A DNA stretch of 64,000 nt, taken from positions 64,540,001 to 64,604,000 of the forward strand of contig CM060733.1 in NCBI GenBank assembly GCA_030704615.1, given 5' to 3'. The translations under genes were made by a program, and so were the position numbers. The notes under the pieces were generated by a model. The model had not been told where the DNA came from and made no database searches. It was given only the letters and a program-made list of their open reading frames with translations. Source of the DNA: Takakia lepidozioides (taxonomy: Eukaryota; Streptophyta; Takakiopsida; Takakiales; Takakiaceae). Shown piece after piece: positions 32,561 to 43,804 of the stretch (position 1 is its first letter; the number at the start of each line of letters is the position of its first letter).

Positions 32561-33851
32561 GCCAACTGAAGCCGAGTACTCTCAGGCAAGCCTCTTCTGC
32601 TTTCGGTTTGTTCGATTTCTTTTTTGCTTTCGCTTTGTTACCTCGCTTGTTTTTTGTGCATCTTCATCCTGGCTTCGCTGGATGAGTGAACTTTAGATAG
32701 TTGAGTGAACCTTAGATTGTTTGCAATGCGTGTGGCAAATCCGCAGCTCTGGAGAAGGCTGCTTGTGCATGTCATTCTCAGGCAATGGTTGCATTGTTTT
32801 TCATTGTTGTTGCATGGCTCTCCATACTTCCTAAACTTGTTATGTTTTCATTTTTGCTACACGATTGTTGCTATGGTGGTTGCGCTGCTCGTTGCGATGC
32901 TGTTTTTTGCACCGATGTTGGTTTTCACGATTTTTGATTTTGTCAATGACAGAGTGACGACGAGCCCGGCACGCTGGTGGTATCATCGACAGCTCCAACT
33001 CATCGCATGTTTGAATCGCCCAACTTGGGGCGAGAGGGCAAACTTAAACCTTTTGTTGGTGGACGGGAAGACTTGCAACGAGAGTACGACAGAATAGGCA
33101 TTGGGGAGGTTGGTGCAGGCGGCATGGCAGGTGAAGGGCGTGAGGACATGAGGACAGCAGATCCGGCAATGGAGGTTGTTCATGCACATGCAGTAGGGCC
33201 CGCCCACGCAAAGAAAAGAAGAAAGCTAAGCACATGCAATCCCCGGCGAGAGAGCCGTCACGGGCTGCGGAGGGGGGAGTGAGCAGTGCGCGCGAGGGTG
33301 TTAGTTCGCCTCAATCAAAGGTGGTCGTCCTGGAGGGCTCCCCTACTGCTAGCCCTAGTAAGAAACAGAAAGCCCGTGAGAGGGCAAAAGAGAGGGCAAA
33401 AGAACAGACGAGACAGAATGCTAGCCAGGAGGAAGAGAAAAGGCAGCTGAAGAGGTCAGGGGTGCCCAAATGACAGATGCCAATGTAAGCGAGGGACGCA
33501 CAGAGACGGTGGATCCCTCCAAGACACCACAGAGAGGCAGTAACACCGTTAGACCATCGCGGCAAGAGCAGCCCCTGCAATTACCCATACGGTGGAGAGT
33601 GGAGGAGAGGAAAGAACACCAGAAAGAGCACGGATTGTGCAAGTTCGAGGTGAAGCCAGGGAGAGGGCAGTAGAGACGGGGAGAGTGCTGGAGGTGGTTT
33701 CGCAGGTGGCTGACCCTGTTGAGGAGGAAGACATGGAGCTTTCTGACCAGGATGACATCCTCCCGACATCCCCAGGCCCCAAACCGGAGCATACAGGCTG
33801 GATTTGGCGGTCCTGGTGGGCTGCCGGAAAAACCCCTCTGCAGCAGACGTC

Positions 33852-34384
33852 ATGTCTGAGGCGGATATGAAGTTGGCCGCTGCCAAGATGTTGGAGGCAA
33901 CCCACAGCAACATTGGCAGGGTGATGGGGGGCATGGTGTACCCGGCCAAGCTTCGAATTCCCCTTTGCCGCTTGGTGTCATTGCAGGTGGTGAGACCTGC
34001 CCTCCCAGGCGATATCGACAAGCTGAAATTCTCTTTCCGGGATGGATATCGAATGGGTCTGCCGCGTTTTACGTTTCCATTGAGAACGACCACGGAGCTT
34101 CCCGTGCCCACACTTCCGATGAGGTGGACAAATGGGGTCCCCATTGGCAAACGCGAAATGAGGAGTTCGAGAGATCGATTGCTAGTGATCCTCTTTTCCA
34201 GCACTTGTCCGGTAAGATGTTCTACGTGTGGGACAGCAATCATCGCCTCCTGGCATGGATGAAGCACATTGCCCAGCCCACCCCAACGACCTCGATTGGC
34301 ATTTCGCCGTGGATTGTGTTGTGCTGAGGTTGCGGGGCCCAAAGATCGCAGTCTTCTCAAAGCTGCAATGGCCGACATCAACTT
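33852..34384 (+). other. ParB/Srx-like domain within the fusion gene (copy R)
   Basis: MSEADMKLAAAKMLEATHSN leads into IPLCRLVSLQVVRPALPGD, then SFRDGYRMGSAAFYVSI and LSGKMFYVWDxNHRLLAWM. The pattern (R.VSL..VRP, S..DG, YxVxDGNHRLxA) follows ParB-type N-terminal domains, where the GxxR box binds nucleotide or forms the nuclease site. The intact counterpart in copy L is 25,147-24,605 (180 codons, uninterrupted). The assignment is by motif only; a sulfiredoxin-type or unrelated DGNHR protein is the alternative. Confidence 0.55.
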
Positions 34385-35712
34385 GTAAGCTACAACCCCT
34401 CTCGCTTTTGGACTTTGAATTTGGAAGTCATTTCATTGCGAATCCTCATATATGATGGAAATTCCCATTTCAGTATTGTTTGATGGAAATGTGGCACTGC
34501 AGGGTGACTGAGAATGCCTTCATTGCCACCAACTTGTCCCATATGCTCTTCCGAGTGAAGGATGTCGGGAAGCAGGGGGTGCAAGAGTTTGCCAATTCCC
34601 TCAGTGCCGACCTCCTGCGCAAGTCAGAGGCAAAGGCAGACAGAACCTGGTATAGGCTGAGCATCGACGCCATGGTGGACTACATATTTCGGGTAAAGCT
34701 CCTGACAGTTTTGTTGAGCTAATCTGTCTCTCCTCCCCCAATAGAAGAAAAGGTCTTCGCCCTGATTTCTAATCTCCTCCCCCAATAGAAGAAATTGTAT
34801 TGAGCAGGATCTCTAATCTTATGTGCGCATTCTTGACAGACGAAAATACAGCAGGATTTGGCACATGCGCGGAGGTTCTACATGGAGTCAGAGGAGTCGA
34901 ATCCAACCCTCCCGGAACTCGAATCGTATGTCAAAGCTGCGGAGGTGAGGGCCCGCATAAAGTACAAGTCGCGGATGGTAAAGTACGCGGCCATAGCTGA
35001 TCCCGCCCTTGGTGCCGACTTTCTGGTGGAGGTGGGGAAGCACTACTCTCGCGCTCTGAAGCCCACGATGACATTGGAGAAGCTCCATCGTCTAGCCACA
35101 TCCTGTGTGGATGCAACAGAAAAGGTGATACATTCTTAACCAAATTGTGGTGGCAACAACTCCTTTTTGTGGTGTTTGGCGCTTACGAATATGCTGGGTG
35201 TGTGGACAGACCCGGTGGCTCCAAATCTGGAATGGTTCCCAAAGTACCAGGGACATGTGGGGCTTCCCCAAACCGGACAAACTCTCTGACCCCACATTCG
35301 ACATGTGGATGAACCGCATGACATGGTGGTTTCAGGTACTTCCCCACGCTTCGTTTGGGGCTTCTACTCTAGTAGGGGGTGGATTCATTGTATTTTTTGA
35401 GGAAAGCGATCTGATGGAGAATCTCCACAGGTGACGACAAATGCGCAAGAGCAGCTGGACACACAAGCACATCAATTCAAGATGGAGATATCTCCTGCAG
35501 CAGAGAGCCTACGTAACTATGTGACGAGGTACTTTCTGCTCTACAAAACCAACCTATTCTTTCGGGAGATAGTAGATGCTCGCCGGAGCCACAAGTTCAC
35601 CGACCAGCCGAACGCGGACAAAGCAGCAATGCGCCTTCTGTACAGGTACATACGCGCTGTCTTTCTTTCAAGTCCTTGCATTTCAGGATGTTAGAGGCCT
35701 CATGTGGTGTTA

Positions 35713-36730
35713 GGGAAAATGGCGCGGAATTTCCAGTCAGGGCTCCGAAAATGGCTAAGTCCCTAGACTGGTTGGCCCTGAACTGGAAATTCGGCGCCAT
35801 TTTCCACTTCTAGGCCCTATTGCCGTTCAGGGACTTGGCCATTTTCGGGCTAAGTCCCTAGACTGGCTGGCCCTGAACTGGAAATTCGGCGCCATTTTCC
35901 AGTTCCAGGCCCTATTGCCGTTCAGGGACTTGGCCATTTTCGGGCTAAGTCCCTAGACTGGCTGGCCCTGAACTGGAAATTCGGCGCCATTTTCCACTTC
36001 CAGGCCCTATTGCTGTTCAGGGACTTGGCCATTTTCGGGCTAAGTCCCTAGGGTGGCTGGCCCCGAAGTGGAAATTCGGCGCCATTTTCCACTTCTAGGC
36101 CCTATTGCCGTTCAGGGACTTGGCCATTTTCGGGCTAAGTCCCTAGCCTGGCGGGCCCCGAACTGGAAATTCGGCGCCATTTTCCACTTCTAGGCCCTAT
36201 TGCCGTTCAGGGACTTGGCCATTTTCGGGCTAAGTCCCTAGACTGGCGGGCCCCGAACTGGAAATTCGGCGCCATTTTCCACTTCTAGGCCCTATTGCCG
36301 TTCAGGGACTTGGCCATTTTCGGGCTAAGTCCCTAGGGTGGCGGGCCCCGAACTGGAAATTCGGCGCCATTTTCCAGTTCTAGGCCCTATTGCCGTTCAG
36401 GGACTTGGCCATTTTCGGGCTAAGTCCCTAGGGTGGCGGGCCCCGAACTGGAAATTCGGCGCCATTTTCCAGTTCTAGGCCCTATTGCCGTTCAGGGACT
36501 TGGCCATTTTCGGGCTAAGTCCCTAGGGTGGCTGGCCCCGAACTGGAAATTCGGCGCCATTTTTCCAGTTCTAGGCCCTATTGCGGTTCTGGGACTTAGC
36601 CATCTTCGGGCCAAACCGGGAAAAATGGCGCCGAATTTCCAGTTCAGGGCTCCCAAGATGACTAAGTCCCTAGGGTGGCAGTCACCGAAAACCGAAATTC
36701 GGCGCCATTTTTCCATTTCTAGGCCCACTC
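35713..36730. repeat. 95-bp hairpin satellite inside an intron, copy R (about 10 units)
   Basis: Reverse-complement version of the copy L array, within the intron 35,646-36,804. Unit variants alternate CTTCTAGGCCC and GTTCTAGGCCC, and GACTGG and GGTGGC junctions. Both splice sites are intact (CTGTACAG/GTACAT donor, GAATGCAG acceptor), and the flanking codons join as LLYR-YCKFSLLEK. Confidence 0.9.
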
Positions 36731-38283
36731 ACATCCGCCCCAACCTGGGAAAATGGTGCGGAATATGCATTTCAGGGACCTCATTGTGTTTTTCATGAAT
36801 GCAGGTACTGCAAGTTCTCCCTTTTGGAGAAAGGTCATCTGTCTTTCGAGCCACCATTCTTCCTGGCATGGAGGAACCCTGGGGCTGACTCCATGTACAC
36901 TGACAATATTGTGAAGGAGTGGCATCTGGAACATTTGCGTGATTGCCCTTGGTATGTGGACCTTCCGCCCGGCTCGCTCGACCCATCCGAGTTTCAATTG
37001 AAGCTGGATGCTGAATTCCGACAAAACCGGGCTCCGCTGCCTCCGTTGGGTGCAAAAGAGGCAAAAGCGCTTGCGAACTCCAGGAAAGCGGCAGAGCTTG
37101 CTCAGGCAGGAATTCAGGAGAAATTGCATGAGAAGAGTAAAGGCCAAAGGAAAAGGACAAGGAAACAGGTGAGTGCAATAACACCCAAAAAGAAGAAACC
37201 ATCGGGGCATCGGAGGAGGCGCAGGAGGGGACCCAAGAGAGTGACTCGGACGACGACTTTGTTCAAGGTCCTGCGACTGCTGTTGCTCCTACCCAGTCAC
37301 CGGTCGTCCGGGTTCCCAAGTCAGTTCGGAGTGGGACTGGCTCTGCTAAGAAGTTGGCATTTGAGGGCGAGCCTACACGGCGGTATTCGGCGGTGACGTT
37401 TACGCACAGGCCAAAGCTAGAACCTCCAACCATCATCCAATGCGTCAATGAGAGCTTCCTTGACGCTCTCGCTGCCAGGGCGAAGAAGGTGGCACACAAC
37501 AAGTCTCTGGCGGAGCAGAAGGGGAAAGCCAAGAAGAGGGTTGGCGGTACAGAGCCTAAAGACACCCCTGGTTTTGAAGCCATGATGGAATTCTTCACGG
37601 CTGTGAGCACGAATTGCAAGAGCACTCGGGGAGGGGGTTGAGGTGGAGAGAGCTTGCGACATGATTCTCCTCGATATTCCAGATGGGGAGCTGCTGGAGG
37701 GCCTGGATGGTGTGCCCACCTGGAACAGGTTTACTAAGGACTACTGGAAAGCCGGGTTTGGGCTGGCGGGGATGCTTCTGGATGACGGTGGATGTGTGGT
37801 TGTCCTTGCCACGAGAGGGAAGACCACAGAGAATGCGGTGGCAAGGTGGACACCGAAAAGTGTCACCCCGGTCCTCCTCAAAAAATGGTTCTGCATCAGT
37901 ACGCAGGGGTTGCGAACAGAGGGCCAAAGTGTAAGTTATCAATCTATTGCATTCACTTCATATTGTGGTGTATGTTAAGTAGACCCTGGAGTTGATCCCT
38001 TCTTTGTTGGATGTGCAGACATTGGTGTTTGAGGCATATTGCTTTGTGAAGAGAGGGTCTACGTTCAAATTCCGCAACGACGGTCGTCTTGTTGATGCCG
38101 ATGTGGACCCTGTAACCTACGATGTCCTCTACAACTATGTGCCCCACTCTAGTATGCTGAAGGACACAAAGACAGGCAAACCGTGGCGGTACAGCCGGAC
38201 CCGGAGCCCTGCTTTCATCCAAACCCTCATGGAGACGTGCTTGGATGTCCAAGGGCGGATTCTGGACCTCACATGCGGCACGG

Positions 38284-38367
38284 GTAAGCCTTCACGTGCT
38301 CAGTTTGTCCCCTGGCCCGATTGCAATTGCATGCCGCAAGCTATTAACCGCCCGCTTTGTTCCTCAG
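38284..38367 (+). other. 84-bp intron inside methyltransferase motif I
   Basis: Donor CGG/GTAAGC at 38,284 and acceptor TTCCTCAG at 38,367 split the last Gly codon of LDLTCGTG; splicing restores GTGASMWAG. The same donor and acceptor occur in copy L around 19,870-19,790. Confidence 0.8.
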
Positions 38368-39218
38368 GTGCTTCAATGTGGGCAGGGACGTTGTCCGACA
38401 GGCATGTGTTCGCCTTCGAGCCAGATACTGCCCTCCACAACTCCGAACTTGCAACGGCTGAACGTCTGCCGAAAGAGGAAGAGGCATCCTCGGAGGATGA
38501 GGAAAAATCCAAGAAGGAGCAGGGGGAGGAAGTTGGGATCGAGGCCGAGGAGCCCCCGGTTTACGAGTGAGTGGTGGCATTGTAAGTTGCCTCCAGATTT
38601 CATGAGGCACCTCCCTCCGCTCTCTTATTTCATTGAAAACCCTTTGTGGTTGTGCTGGTATTGACATTCTTGAAGTGGATTTGTTCTTACTGTAGGATGC
38701 CAAGTACTGCCGGAGGGACGTCTACACCGGAGTTCATGGGCAGGAGGAACGTGCCTTTTTTTGCCAGGGGGGATTTCATGCCTAGTCGAGAAAGGGAGTA
38801 CATCCTTCCTACTTATGTTGCCCGGCTTGCTTCGGTGTCCATTAGGAGGTGTTCCGAACGTAGTCGTGTACATCAGATTTTAGACGAGGCAAGCCTCAAG
38901 AAAATGAAGATGAGGGAGGAGGCAGCAGCTATTAGAGCCCGTCGGGCTCGTAGATTTGTCTTGGATTCTGTTGAGGAAAGTGGGGGAGAAGACGCAGAAG
39001 ATTCCCAGGAGGTGGGGTGGACAATCCCCCAAGGAGAGGACGGGATTTTTGAGAGGCATAGTGGAACTGATGCATCACAGAGCTCGGAGGACGAGGGGGA
39101 TGAGGGGGATGAGGAAGAAGGTGGGGCAAGTTCCTCGGAGGGTGTAGGAGAGTAGTGCCCATTCCGGCTATGATAGTTAGAACACACTTGTATAGACGTG
39201 GCTTGCCACAAAATTTGC

Positions 39219-39224
39219 AATAAA
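39219..39224 (+). terminator. Poly(A) signal of the fusion gene, copy R
   Basis: AATAAA 64 bp after the stop codon at 39,153-39,155. The counterpart in L is at 18,929-18,934 (minus), and a remnant is kept in MULE copy B at about 50,650. Confidence 0.6.
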
Positions 39225-39334
39225 ATGTTGCATTTCAAGTCCACTGGTGCCACATTCCAACTTCACATGACCCTATTTCCGTGCCTCCTAACCCTATTTC
39301 CGTGCCTCCTAACCCTATTTCCGTGGACTCACAA

Positions 39335-39395
39335 TGGTCTGCTCATGCTTTTTTTTTTTCCGCTCATGCTCATGCCGCTCATGAAATAGCAGCCC
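39335..39395 (-). repeat. MULE-family terminal repeat, copy R
   Basis: Inverted version of the copy L end: GCTCATGC, T run, CCGCTCATGCTCATGCCGC, CATGAAATAGCAGCCCCC. Just inside, a 21-bp unit (CCCTATTTCCGTGCCTCCTA plus A) is present in about three copies, against two in L and B. Confidence 0.8.
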
Positions 39396-39849
39396 CCCCC
39401 CTTTTCCCATTAATGGTGGCTAATACAATTGTGGATCTTTTGGTGGCAGGATATTGGAAGCTATTCCTTTGGTCGACGTCTCTTTTATTCACAGTGACTT
39501 GTGGTGCAGCCCTCCACGTTCATATATCTTACCCGACTACGCGGAGGCCATTGCTCGTCAACAGAGTTTAATGTTATCTCCCCCATGTGCTTGAAAGCAC
39601 AACAGGCACCTCGGAGCTCAAGTTTACATCGATGATACTGCACAAGTTTCAGGGGATAGTTCTAGTGACTGAAATGCAAATTTCATCATTTTGGGGGGTC
39701 TCGAGATGTTCACAGTTTTAGACATTTTGTGTCCCTCCATAACTTTGTAATAAAAATTGTGTATGTTCGTTGCAATGTCGTTAAAAGATGGTTTCTCATT
39801 TTCGTGCCGTGTATGCATCTATAACAGTGGCTTCTATGCACTTCATACA
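39396..39849. other. No gene recognised
   Basis: A unique flank right of copy R. I see no motif, repeat or coding bias. Confidence 0.4.
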
Positions 39850-40170
39850 GTTGGTTATGGGTCAAACAAGAAGACAAGGCACCTAGGGGATGATGTATGT
39901 ATTGACTCTCGGGTAAGTTAAAAGGCAGCCTCCTGATGCCTAACATTGGTTATGGGTCAAACAAGAATACAAGGCACCTAGGGGATGATTTGTGGACTCT
40001 CGGGTTCAACGCAAGTTCAAGGGCATCATCCTGATGCGTAACATTGGTTATGGTTCAACCAAGAAGACAGTGCACCTAGTGGATGGTGTGGACTCTCGGT
40101 TTCAGCGCAAGTTCAAAGGCGGGATCCTCATGCCTAACATTGGTTATGGGTCAAACAAGAAGACAAGGCG
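39850..40170. repeat. Tandem repeat, about four units of 93-97 bp
   Basis: Units start with TTGGTTATGGGTCAAACAAG at about 39,851, 39,945, 40,043 and 40,139 and include GCACCTAGGGGATGAT and GACTCTCGGGTT. Open frames across it are periodic and not counted as genes. Confidence 0.8.
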
Positions 40171-41290
40171 GACGTTTTGTCAATTTCTGTTACACAATGT
40201 TGTAAGACCCGGAATTCCTCCTCATGCACAAACGAGAGCCAAATCATTTTGAATGTTGTTGTATAATGGTCCTGTTGAAAAACCATGAAAGTTACAATAC
40301 TCTCGTAACATACAGGTGCACATTTCTACCTCATTGGCAGGGGCCGCAATAAGCATTGGAGTCCAAACCATGTTTAGCGTGGTCAGGTGGTGCGTTGCAG
40401 GAAGTATAGTGCTGAAATGGCTCCAATGTGTCGACATTGAAGAGGACAGCTAAAGAAGAGCGTGCTGCACACCAGAATGTTGCAGTAAGCACTCGGACAA
40501 AGTCGCAGCATGAAAGATCACTCTCACATCTGCTGTGTTGTCTTATTCTATGTTGTTGTCATCTGTCTACCTTTCCCCAAATGCCAGACATTCATTAAAT
40601 CTTATCAAGTGCTTCAGGACGGATTTTAGGCACTATTTCTAATGTTTGTACAAACGACATTGATCGTTGTGCTTGGTTTCATAAATGTTTAAATGACATC
40701 CTCGCTCAACATTCATCCATTCTATCATCCATTCACGGTATTTCATCCACATTTGTCCACAACTATTCATCCCCATTCATCCATATTAGCAGTGTCTCAT
40801 CCACATTGGCTCTGCTTCATCCTCATATACTCATCCACAACCATTCTACACTGATGACAACAACGTAAAATACCACATTAGCACGGCATTAAATCATCTG
40901 AGGACCATTGTAGACTGATGACCTGGACATTAATACATCCACAACCATTTCAGTCTCTACAAACACTATCATTCTGCAACATTCACCAACAAACCCTAAA
41001 CTCTCTTCTGCACCTCGCCTCGTCGCCCACACATGGTTTCCTATATGCCAAATGCGCAATCCACGGCTATAGGCCCCCATTCACCTGTTCGGTCCGCGGT
41101 TATAGGGCCATGCCTATGAAAATGACATGGCATGAAGTGACGTGGCGTCGGGCACGCTGGCAAGGTCGGCTGACGTGGCGTCTGACTCGTCAGCCAACGT
41201 GGCAATAACTGATGATGTGGCGTGAGCCCGCCTAGGCTCACGCTCACGCGGAAGCATCCCCCTATTGACGATGACTTTGGCATCTGGTTA
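40171..41290. other. Intergenic; ATCCA-rich stretch and ACGTGGC cluster
   Basis: 40,690-40,960 is rich in CATCCA/TTCATCC words. 41,125-41,225 holds four TGACGTGGC or ACGTGGC words (G-box-like) in about 90 bp, followed by the palindrome GTGAGCCCGCCTAGGCTCAC at about 41,222. A promoter role is only a possibility; no host gene start follows. Confidence 0.4.
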
Positions 41291-41292
41291 GC

Positions 41293-41700
41293 TCTGAAAA
41301 GAGTCTCCGGTCTTGGTTACGGAACTATGGTTCCACGTTTGATGGCATCAAAATCACGACCGCCATAAGCTCGACGTCCGCCGACATCTTGGATATCACC
41401 TTCTTCAATGGAGACGACTTCATCCAAACTCGACGGCTTTCTACTAGATGTCATCAAAAGACCCAAAACAAGTATCAATACTTGCCTTGGTCCTCATGGC
41501 ATCCACATCACCAAAAGAAAGTTTTCGTCATCGGCGAGCTCCAACGGTACGTAATACGAGAAAGCACCATTCAAGGATTCAACCATTTGCGACTTTTGTT
41601 TTACAAACGTCTTCGAGCCCGAGGTTATCCGGCGGCATTCATCCAAAGTTGCTTCACCAAGATCTCCTACGACCTCAGATCCGCTCTACTCGACCAATAG
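41293..41700 (+). pseudogene. Penelope-like RT thumb/C-terminal fragment
   Basis: Continuous frame: LRSWLRNYGSTFDGIKI, then DILDITFFNGDDFIQT, HQKTQNKYQYLPWSSWHP, KVFVIGELQRYVIREST and FYKRLRARGYPAAFIQSCF. Patterns of this sort (LDxTFF, HQKxxNKYxYLP..S.HP, GELxRYV, RLRxRGYP) follow the RT palm in Penelope-like and related enzymes and sit just before where an endonuclease would begin. It is a 5'-truncated copy of the same broad class as 15,159-16,203, but not the same segment. Confidence 0.6.
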
Positions 41701-42979
41701 ACGCAACGCGCAGTTGAGGGTAAACGGGCCCCCCTTGTTCTTAAGCTCGACTACTCTTCGTACATTCGAGCTTTAAACTTGGGGGCCACCCTAAACCCTA
41801 GACTCTACGAGTTGCTTCAGCAAGTCCCGGAGCTTCGGTTTCTTCCTCGAGCGATGATTTGTTGGAGGAATCCGCGAAAGCTGAGTTCATTCCTAGTTAA
41901 ATCTAGAATGATAGGATGATTTTGTAGTGCAAATGTCCTTAGCATTATTAATTTTTGCCTCTTTGATAGCCCTAGCATTGATGTCAAAGGGTTCCAACAA
42001 TTAAATTTGGACCATTGACTAATTAATGCAGTCTTGACTTGGAGGCTAAATTGGTGCTTTATCATATCCATATAGATAGATTTTATTTTTATTTATATTT
42101 TTATTTTTTCCCTTTAGTTATTTTATTGTATTAACATGCTAAATGCTTCAATATATAAATAACAAGAACAACAAAAATCTCCTTTCACAAAAAAAATCCT
42201 AGATATTTATCACATGAAACTTTAATTTAATCTACCAAATTATGTAATCACTATTATCTAGTTAGATTCGAATATTTGATATATTTGAATAAATACTTCA
42301 TACAAAATTCAAGAAATGCATTGTTTTTTTTTGGTTTTTTGGTTTTTTGCATTGTCTTTGACTATTGACTCATAAATCAATTGTTAGAGTTTTTAAACTA
42401 CATAGTCACATAGTGGTATATTTTATGGTATATCATTGGTCATTAAGAACAACTCATATAATTTTTTTAATTAAACAAGTGATGACGCCTTCCTAAGGCA
42501 AGATGTCTTTTACGGGCAGCAATTTTGTATATTAAATATTTGAATATTTTTTGTTATTATTAAATCGGGACTGCTAGTGCTAGCCTTCCAATTTTGTAAT
42601 TAGTGTGGAGCCATTACGCGACTAGCCGCATGTTTTTCATGTGGCTGGGATCATATATCCCCTTCTTTAATTCCTGGACCATCCTCTAATGGATAGGGCC
42701 CCAACAAACTTGAAGGCATTATTCCTATATGCTTACTTTATGCATGCCAGTAAAGAAAAATCCCAACCCTTTTCGCATCGCACCACAACTCGCTACAAAT
42801 CCTTGTGATGACTATGCCCTCGCCAAAAGAGAGCAGTAAGTATATCTTCCTCTCATTATTCACATAAATATCCCTTGGTTGGGTGTAATTTTATTTGATG
42901 TTAATTCAACCAACATGACAAACCAAAAGCTTCGGTTTTGGGATGTTGGATGGTTACTTGGAAGCAAGAGAAAAAGACC
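41701..42979. other. AT-rich intergenic DNA
   Basis: Marked drop in GC from about 41,850 to 42,600 with A/T homopolymers (for example 42,325-42,350). No gene, no clear repeat. Confidence 0.5.
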
Positions 42980-43000
42980 TCACTTTTCTTTAACAACGCG

Positions 43001-43804
43001 TTACCTTTGTTGGGGTTTAAGGGAGATGGGTAGAAAATACTGAAGGGAATGACAACAGGGAGGCCACTCACCGGGTACTGGGGGGCGACAGGGTGGCAGA
43101 CCAGTGGAGCCGGAGTTGGAGATGGCAGGAGCGTGGCGGTCGTGGGTGACAAGTTCGACCGAGCCCCTGCACCCGCAACCGGTCCAAGTGATGAGCAGGG
43201 GGGCTGGGGCCAAGCCTGATGCTCCTAATATGTTGTGGGGCTCAGCTCGAACAATGTCCTGGACAGGTCCCTGGTACCCTTGGACTTCTTGGCCCTGAAG
43301 ATCCTTATTCACTTGCACCTCTTCCGATTCCATAAGGGCCTGGAGCAGGGCAAAGCCATTGCGCATAGTGTCTCTGGCTCTGATGAGGGCTCAGCAAGAC
43401 GGGGAAGGCTGGTCATGAGGGGCAGGCTGTATCCATCTCCCTTCATGCATCTTTTGGGTAAGTAGTAGGTCCGACTCCTCCAAGAGGGCTAGAATGTGGG
43501 TAGATGGCGAAAGGTTAACACCTAGAGCAGGATGGTCCTCAATGTAAGTGCCCCAAGTGACTTGAGCAGTGGCTAGGAGCACATAGTGAAGAAACTTTGA
43601 ATGAAGGAAAGAGTTGATCTTGTTTATGAGCGTGGGGATTGGACTACAGTCAATGGGAGATTTGGCCATGAAAATAGAAACATCGTAATTGGAAATCCAG
43701 ATGGATTCAAAGCTGACAGCGTAGCCCTCCGTGGCAAGGAAGGCAGGAGCTGGGGATCTACTGAAAATCAATGGAGTCACACAAGTAGCTTTGGGGTGGG
43801 TCAA
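43001..43804 (-). CDS. Unrecognised minus-strand frame with one stop
   Basis: One frame runs from 43,804 to 43,001, broken only by TGA at 43,391-43,393. It contains FLATEGYAVSFESIWISNYD, INSFLHSKFLHYVLLATAQV and, after the stop, MRNGFALLQALMESEEVQVN. The first part looks folded, the second is Pro/Gly-rich. I recognise no family; it may be a mobile-element fragment. Confidence 0.3.

Larger units (their letters stand above)
33007..39155 (+). pseudogene. ParB-like/DNA-methyltransferase-like fusion gene, copy R
   Basis: The first good ATG is 33,007 (MFESPNLGREGKLK); an upstream stretch also conserved in L may be 5' UTR or an extra exon. Parts: Lys/Arg/Glu-rich N-terminus; ParB-like domain about 33,852-34,384 (RLVSLQVVRPALPGDIDK, then FYVWDSNHRLLAWM; L has GNHR); helical exons 34,474-34,692, 34,840-35,124 and 35,431-35,645; intron 35,646-36,804 holding the hairpin array; linker with PKKKK; methyltransferase-like part with DMILLDIPDGEL (Asp codon 37,673) in the motif IV position, LLDDGGCVVVLATRG, then GRILDLTCGTG/ASMWAG and FAFEPD (motifs I and II); acidic tail to 39,155. 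Introns also at 34,385-34,473, 34,693-34,839, 35,336-35,430, 37,931-37,982 and 38,284-38,367. Motif IV before motif I is the beta-class order. DIPD replaces the usual [DS]PP[YFW], so activity is doubtful. Frameshifts near 33,235, 34,060 and 37,198. Confidence 0.65.
32561..39395 (+). mobile_element. MULE-family element, copy R, inverted relative to copy L
   Basis: Reverse-complement match to 18,774-26,433. Homology starts abruptly at 32,561 (GCCAACTGAAGCC) and ends at the terminal repeat near 39,395. The left side is truncated by the LTR-like repeat. R and L carry different frameshifts and differ in intron array length (1,159 versus 2,005 bp), so they are independent copies, not an assembly mirror. 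No target duplication is evident: right flank CCCCTTTTC. Confidence 0.8.

Noticed and set aside
32705-33097. Separate membrane protein upstream of the fusion gene (hydrophobic frame, also in copy L at 26,290-25,904)
   Set aside because: It overlaps the better-supported gene start in another frame. Its conservation between L and R is explained by overall similarity of the copies, and it differs by an indel.
18774-39395. L and R as the two ends of one composite transposon
   Set aside because: The outer flanks (ACAATGACC and CCCCTTTTC) do not form a target-site duplication, and the inner ends are truncated at different points.
41785-41800. Telomere-like CCCTAAACCCTA
   Set aside because: Less than two units, so not a telomeric tract.
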